From positions 1 through 8,223 of the forward strand of contig JAQCNG010000127.1 of assembly GCA_028275145.1 (NCBI GenBank): a stretch of 8,223 nt of DNA, read 5' to 3'. Shown here piece by piece: positions 6,576-8,223 of this stretch. Numbering within the stretch: position 1 is the stretch's first letter; the number at the start of each line of letters is the position of its first letter. Below the pieces are notes generated by a model that was not told the DNA's origin, did not search any database, and saw nothing but the letters and a program-made list of their open reading frames with translations. This DNA is from Halovenus sp. (GTDB lineage: Archaea > Halobacteriota > Halobacteria > Halobacteriales > Haloarculaceae). A program made the translations under genes and the position numbers.

Positions 6576-6784
6576 GCGTGTTCCGCGACACCGTTTCCTC
6601 GCCGGGTGTCGGTTTCGTCTCGGTCATCCAGGCGAGCGCGTTCTGGGGTGCCGTGTTGCTTCCGTTCGTGTACGTGCCGTTGCTGGTCGTCGGTCTGGAC
6701 GCCCTCGACAGACAGTTGCTGTTCGCGGCGCTGGTCTCGCTGAACATCATCCTGCTCGTCATCGGCCACGCACACCGGAGCTGA
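6572..6784 (+). CDS. Small two-helix membrane protein, function unknown
   Basis: I do not recognise this 70-residue protein beyond its membrane topology. A short amphipathic start (MSVFRDTVSSPG) leads to a hydrophobic segment at about 15-42 (AFWGAVLLPFVYVPLLVV), a polar turn LDALDRQ and a second hydrophobic segment at about 49-65 (LLFAALVSLNIILLVI), ending in HAHRS. Both termini may face the same side. I prefer the GTG at 6572, which has GAGGTG four bases before it. GTG codons at 6569 and 6578 are possible. A longer form from the GTG at 6524 has AGGAG at 6510-6514 and adds 16 residues without clear protein character. It is separated from the next gene by 60 bases and that gene has its own promoter, so the two are probably not one operon. 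The coding call rests on two clean helices and GC-rich third positions. Confidence 0.65.
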   Translation: MSVFRDTVSSPGVGFVSVIQASAFWGAVLLPFVYVPLLVVGLDALDRQLLFAALVSLNIILLVIGHAHRS

Positions 6785-6808
6785 CGGCCGACCGCACGGG
6801 TGGAGGTG

Positions 6809-6820
6809 GAAACCTTGATT
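6809..6820 (+). promoter_or_regulatory. Promoter of the HIT-family gene
   Basis: GAAACCTTGATT, centred 29-30 bases before the ATG at 6845, has the GAAAC BRE-like part and an AT-rich core where a haloarchaeal TATA box for a leaderless transcript should be. No Shine-Dalgarno sequence is placed before that ATG. Confidence 0.5.
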
Positions 6821-6835
6821 GTCGGGCCGCCCGAC
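6821..6835. repeat. Inverted repeat between TATA element and start of the HIT-family gene
   Basis: GTCGGG and CCCGAC are perfect six-base arms around CCG. The repeat fills about -24 to -10 relative to the ATG, just downstream of the TATA element, where a bound repressor could act. It is short and GC-rich, so chance is a fair alternative. Confidence 0.35.
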
Positions 6836-6844
6836 CGTCCCGGT

Positions 6845-7267
6845 ATGAGCGACCAGACGTTGTTCGAGCAGATTGTCGAGGGCGAGATTCCGAGTTACAC
6901 CGTCTACGAGGACGAGACGACCTACGCGTTTCTCGACGTGAACCCGCTGGCCCCCGGACACACGCTCGTCATCCCGAAAGAGCCCTACGAGCGACTCGAG
7001 GATATGCCAGCCGGGGCGGCCGCCGACGTGTTCGGCGTGCTCGGCGAGATTGCGGCGGCCGTCGAGGCCGCCGTCGACGCCGACGCGACGACTATCGCCA
7101 TCAACAACGGCGAGGCCGCCGGCCAGGAGGTCCCACACGTCCACTGGCACGTCGTCCCCCAGTTCGAGGACGGAACCGCCCGCCCGATTCACGTGATGTT
7201 CGACGGCGCGGACCTCTCCGACGACGAGATGGAGACAGTCGCCGAGCGCATCCGCGACAACCAGTGA
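6845..7267 (+). CDS. HIT-family nucleotide hydrolase or transferase (Hint/Ap4A hydrolase-like)
   Basis: This 140-residue protein has the hallmark histidine triad HVHWHVV, with His98, His100 and His102. The middle His is the nucleophile that forms a nucleotidyl intermediate in the family. Other conserved parts are an early FEQIVEGEIPSYTVYED start, FLDVNPLAPGHTLVIPK (29-45, substrate pocket and His39) and INNGEAAGQEVPHVH (86-100). Family members cleave AMP-linked amides, Ap4A-type dinucleotides or related nucleotide conjugates, and which applies here cannot be read from sequence. It is cytoplasmic, with a typical length. The ATG at 6845 is chosen over the in-frame GTG at 6800 because the TATA-like element lies between them and the family start, SDQTLFEQI, follows directly. 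Confidence 0.92.
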   Translation: MSDQTLFEQIVEGEIPSYTVYEDETTYAFLDVNPLAPGHTLVIPKEPYERLEDMPAGAAADVFGVLGEIAAAVEAAVDADATTIAINNGEAAGQEVPHVHWHVVPQFEDGTARPIHVMFDGADLSDDEMETVAERIRDNQ

Positions 7268-7284
7268 GCGTCGCGGGCCGGCGG

Positions 7285-7292
7285 TTTTTGTA
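7285..7292 (+). promoter_or_regulatory. TTTTTGTA element: promoter of the MinD-like gene and possible terminator of the HIT gene
   Basis: This T-rich block after GGCGG is centred about 26 bases before the ATG at 7314, where a TATA box for a leaderless transcript belongs. It also begins 18 bases after the HIT gene stop, where a T-tract can end archaeal transcription. Confidence 0.55.
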
Positions 7293-7313
7293 CGAGCACG
7301 CACCAGCACCGGT

Positions 7314-8057
7314 ATGACAACGCGGACACTGGCGCTCGTCGGCGCGGCGGGCGGTGTGGGGACCACACGCCTGACCGTGGAGTGTGCCGCCACGCTCGCC
7401 CGTGCGGGCCGTGACGTGGTCGTCGTCGACGCGGCCTTCGCCACACAGGGGATGGCCGCGTATCTCGGTCGACGGGTCGACGGCGACGCCACGGCGCTTG
7501 CGACCGGCGCGGCACAGATCGGGGAGACACTGTACGAGGAGAGCGGGCACCTCCCGGGACGACTCGCGGTCTGTCCGGCACAGGCACCCTTCGAGCGACT
7601 GGCACACGCCAAAACCCCCGGGGCCGCGGAGCGACTGGGCGACCACATCGCGGCGGCGTCGCTGGGCCACGACGCGGTGCTCGTGGACGTCCCCCCGGTG
7701 GCTGCGAACCAGGCCGTCGCCGCCGTCGAGGCGGTCCAGACGGTTGCGGTCGTGACCGAGGACACCGAACGGGGTGTGCGCGCGCTCGCCCGCCAGCGCG
7801 AGCGACTCGCCGACGTCGACAGACCGTCCGACTGCGCCGTGGCCAACCGCGCCGGCGACGGGTTCGTCGACGCCGACCTGACAGTGCCCGAGAGCGGTGT
7901 GCGTGCTCCCCGGTCCTGTCCCGTCTGTGCGGACCCGCCCGGTGAGGGGGCGTTCGCCCCGGCCGTCGCCGAGGCCGTCGAGACGCTGCTGGGTGTCTCG
8001 CTCGAGCTGGAGTTCGGGGGGCAGGGCCTGCTCACGCGGGTTGTTGGAACCGGGTGA
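7314..8057 (+). CDS. ParA/MinD-like P-loop protein with a lysine-less P-loop
   Basis: This 247-residue protein has the architecture of the ParA/MinD/ArsA group (SIMIBI NTPases). Strand 1 and P-loop are LALVGAAGGVGTTRLT (6-21), the second conserved Asp is in VVVVDAAFATQG (35-46, Asp39), and the Walker B-like strand is AVLVDVPPVAANQAVAA (121-137, Asp125). In typical members the P-loop is KGGxGKT. Here both the signature Lys and the phosphate-binding Lys are absent (A and T in their places) and Arg19 follows. ATP hydrolysis is therefore uncertain, although my recollection is that haloarchaeal relatives also carry GAxGGxGxTRLT, so this would be a subfamily trait and not decay. The C-terminal part has a CPVC pair (202-205) and a helix ending in LELEF. 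It stands alone with its own promoter and no ParB-like partner in view. Its target is unknown. Confidence 0.75.
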   Translation: MTTRTLALVGAAGGVGTTRLTVECAATLARAGRDVVVVDAAFATQGMAAYLGRRVDGDATALATGAAQIGETLYEESGHLPGRLAVCPAQAPFERLAHAKTPGAAERLGDHIAAASLGHDAVLVDVPPVAANQAVAAVEAVQTVAVVTEDTERGVRALARQRERLADVDRPSDCAVANRAGDGFVDADLTVPESGVRAPRSCPVCADPPGEGAFAPAVAEAVETLLGVSLELEFGGQGLLTRVVGTG

Positions 8058-8091
8058 ACCCGACGGCGAGAGCACCGGGGCCGGCGGTGGG

Positions 8092-8098
8092 TTTTTGA
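8092..8098 (+). promoter_or_regulatory. TTTTTGA element: promoter of the last gene and possible terminator of the MinD-like gene
   Basis: A T-run after GGCGGTGGG is centred about 27 bases before the ATG at 8122 and 35 bases after the preceding stop. Its sequence and placement copy the element before the MinD-like gene. Confidence 0.45.
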
Positions 8099-8121
8099 CC
8101 GCTCAGCGACTAACTGTCGTG

Positions 8122-8223
8122 ATGAGTGGAGAACTCGTCACACGCCTGCTCATGGGGTTCTATCCGGCGCCGCTGCTGTTTCTGGTGGGGTTCGCACTGG
8201 TCCACCTCCACGTGCGATTCCTC
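8122..8223 (+). CDS. Start of a membrane protein, cut by the window end
   Basis: An ATG at 8122 (or the GTG immediately before it at 8119) opens a frame that is still open at the window edge, giving 34 residues. After MSGELVTRLLMGF comes a hydrophobic stretch, YPAPLLFLVGFALVHLHV, that looks like a membrane helix. The T-rich element about 26 bases upstream and the lack of a ribosome binding site fit a leaderless gene. Too little is visible to name a family. Confidence 0.5.
   Translation, partial: MSGELVTRLLMGFYPAPLLFLVGFALVHLHVRFL

Noticed and set aside
6461..8035. 524-codon minus-strand frame across the HIT and MinD-like genes
   Set aside because: It runs opposite two genes with clear motifs and its translation is Ser/Arg/Pro-rich, as typical of a shadow frame.

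Overview
The window is very GC-rich and its proteins are strongly acidic. Several genes have TATA-like elements about 26 bases upstream of the start codon with no leader. There is a Tat-type lipoprotein signal, and the Shine-Dalgarno sequences that do occur read GGAGGTGA. Together these point to a haloarchaeon (class Halobacteria); I cannot name the genus. There are no RNA genes, insertion sequences or CRISPR arrays that I can see.

Layout. (1) Bases 3-1643 (+): the 3' part of an asparagine-synthase-like ATP-pyrophosphatase gene that probably begins before the window. (2) Bases 1719-6359: a probable thiamine uptake locus. It holds a Tat-exported substrate-binding lipoprotein (ThiB-like), an MTH1187/YkoF-family thiamine-binding protein on the opposite strand, a fused two-domain permease (ThiP-like) and an ATPase with a C-terminal TOBE-like region. 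Permease and ATPase overlap by 14 bases and have near-identical ribosome binding sites. (3) Bases 6360-6784: a stretch of about 210 bases with a hairpin and a doubtful 31-codon ORF, then a 70-residue two-helix membrane protein. (4) Bases 6845-7267: a HIT-family hydrolase. (5) Bases 7314-8057: a ParA/MinD-like P-loop protein whose P-loop has no lysine. (6) Bases 8122-8223: the start of a membrane protein cut by the window end.

How the genes fit together. The binding lipoprotein would capture thiamine (or a phosphate ester or related ligand) outside the membrane, the fused permease would form the channel, and the ATPase would drive import. The small MTH1187-type protein would bind thiamine in the cytoplasm. 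The substrate is inferred from resemblance of the binding protein to ThiB and from the MTH1187 neighbour. Transport genes of this superfamily also serve iron, so the assignment is probable rather than proven.

The most interesting signals are three. First, an almost perfect 10-base dyad overlaps both the promoter and the start codon of the binding-protein gene, which is a strong operator candidate. Second, the thiamine-binding gene lies antisense inside what otherwise looks like one operon, with no obvious terminator or strong separate promoter for the permease. Third, the MinD-like protein has lost the P-loop lysine.
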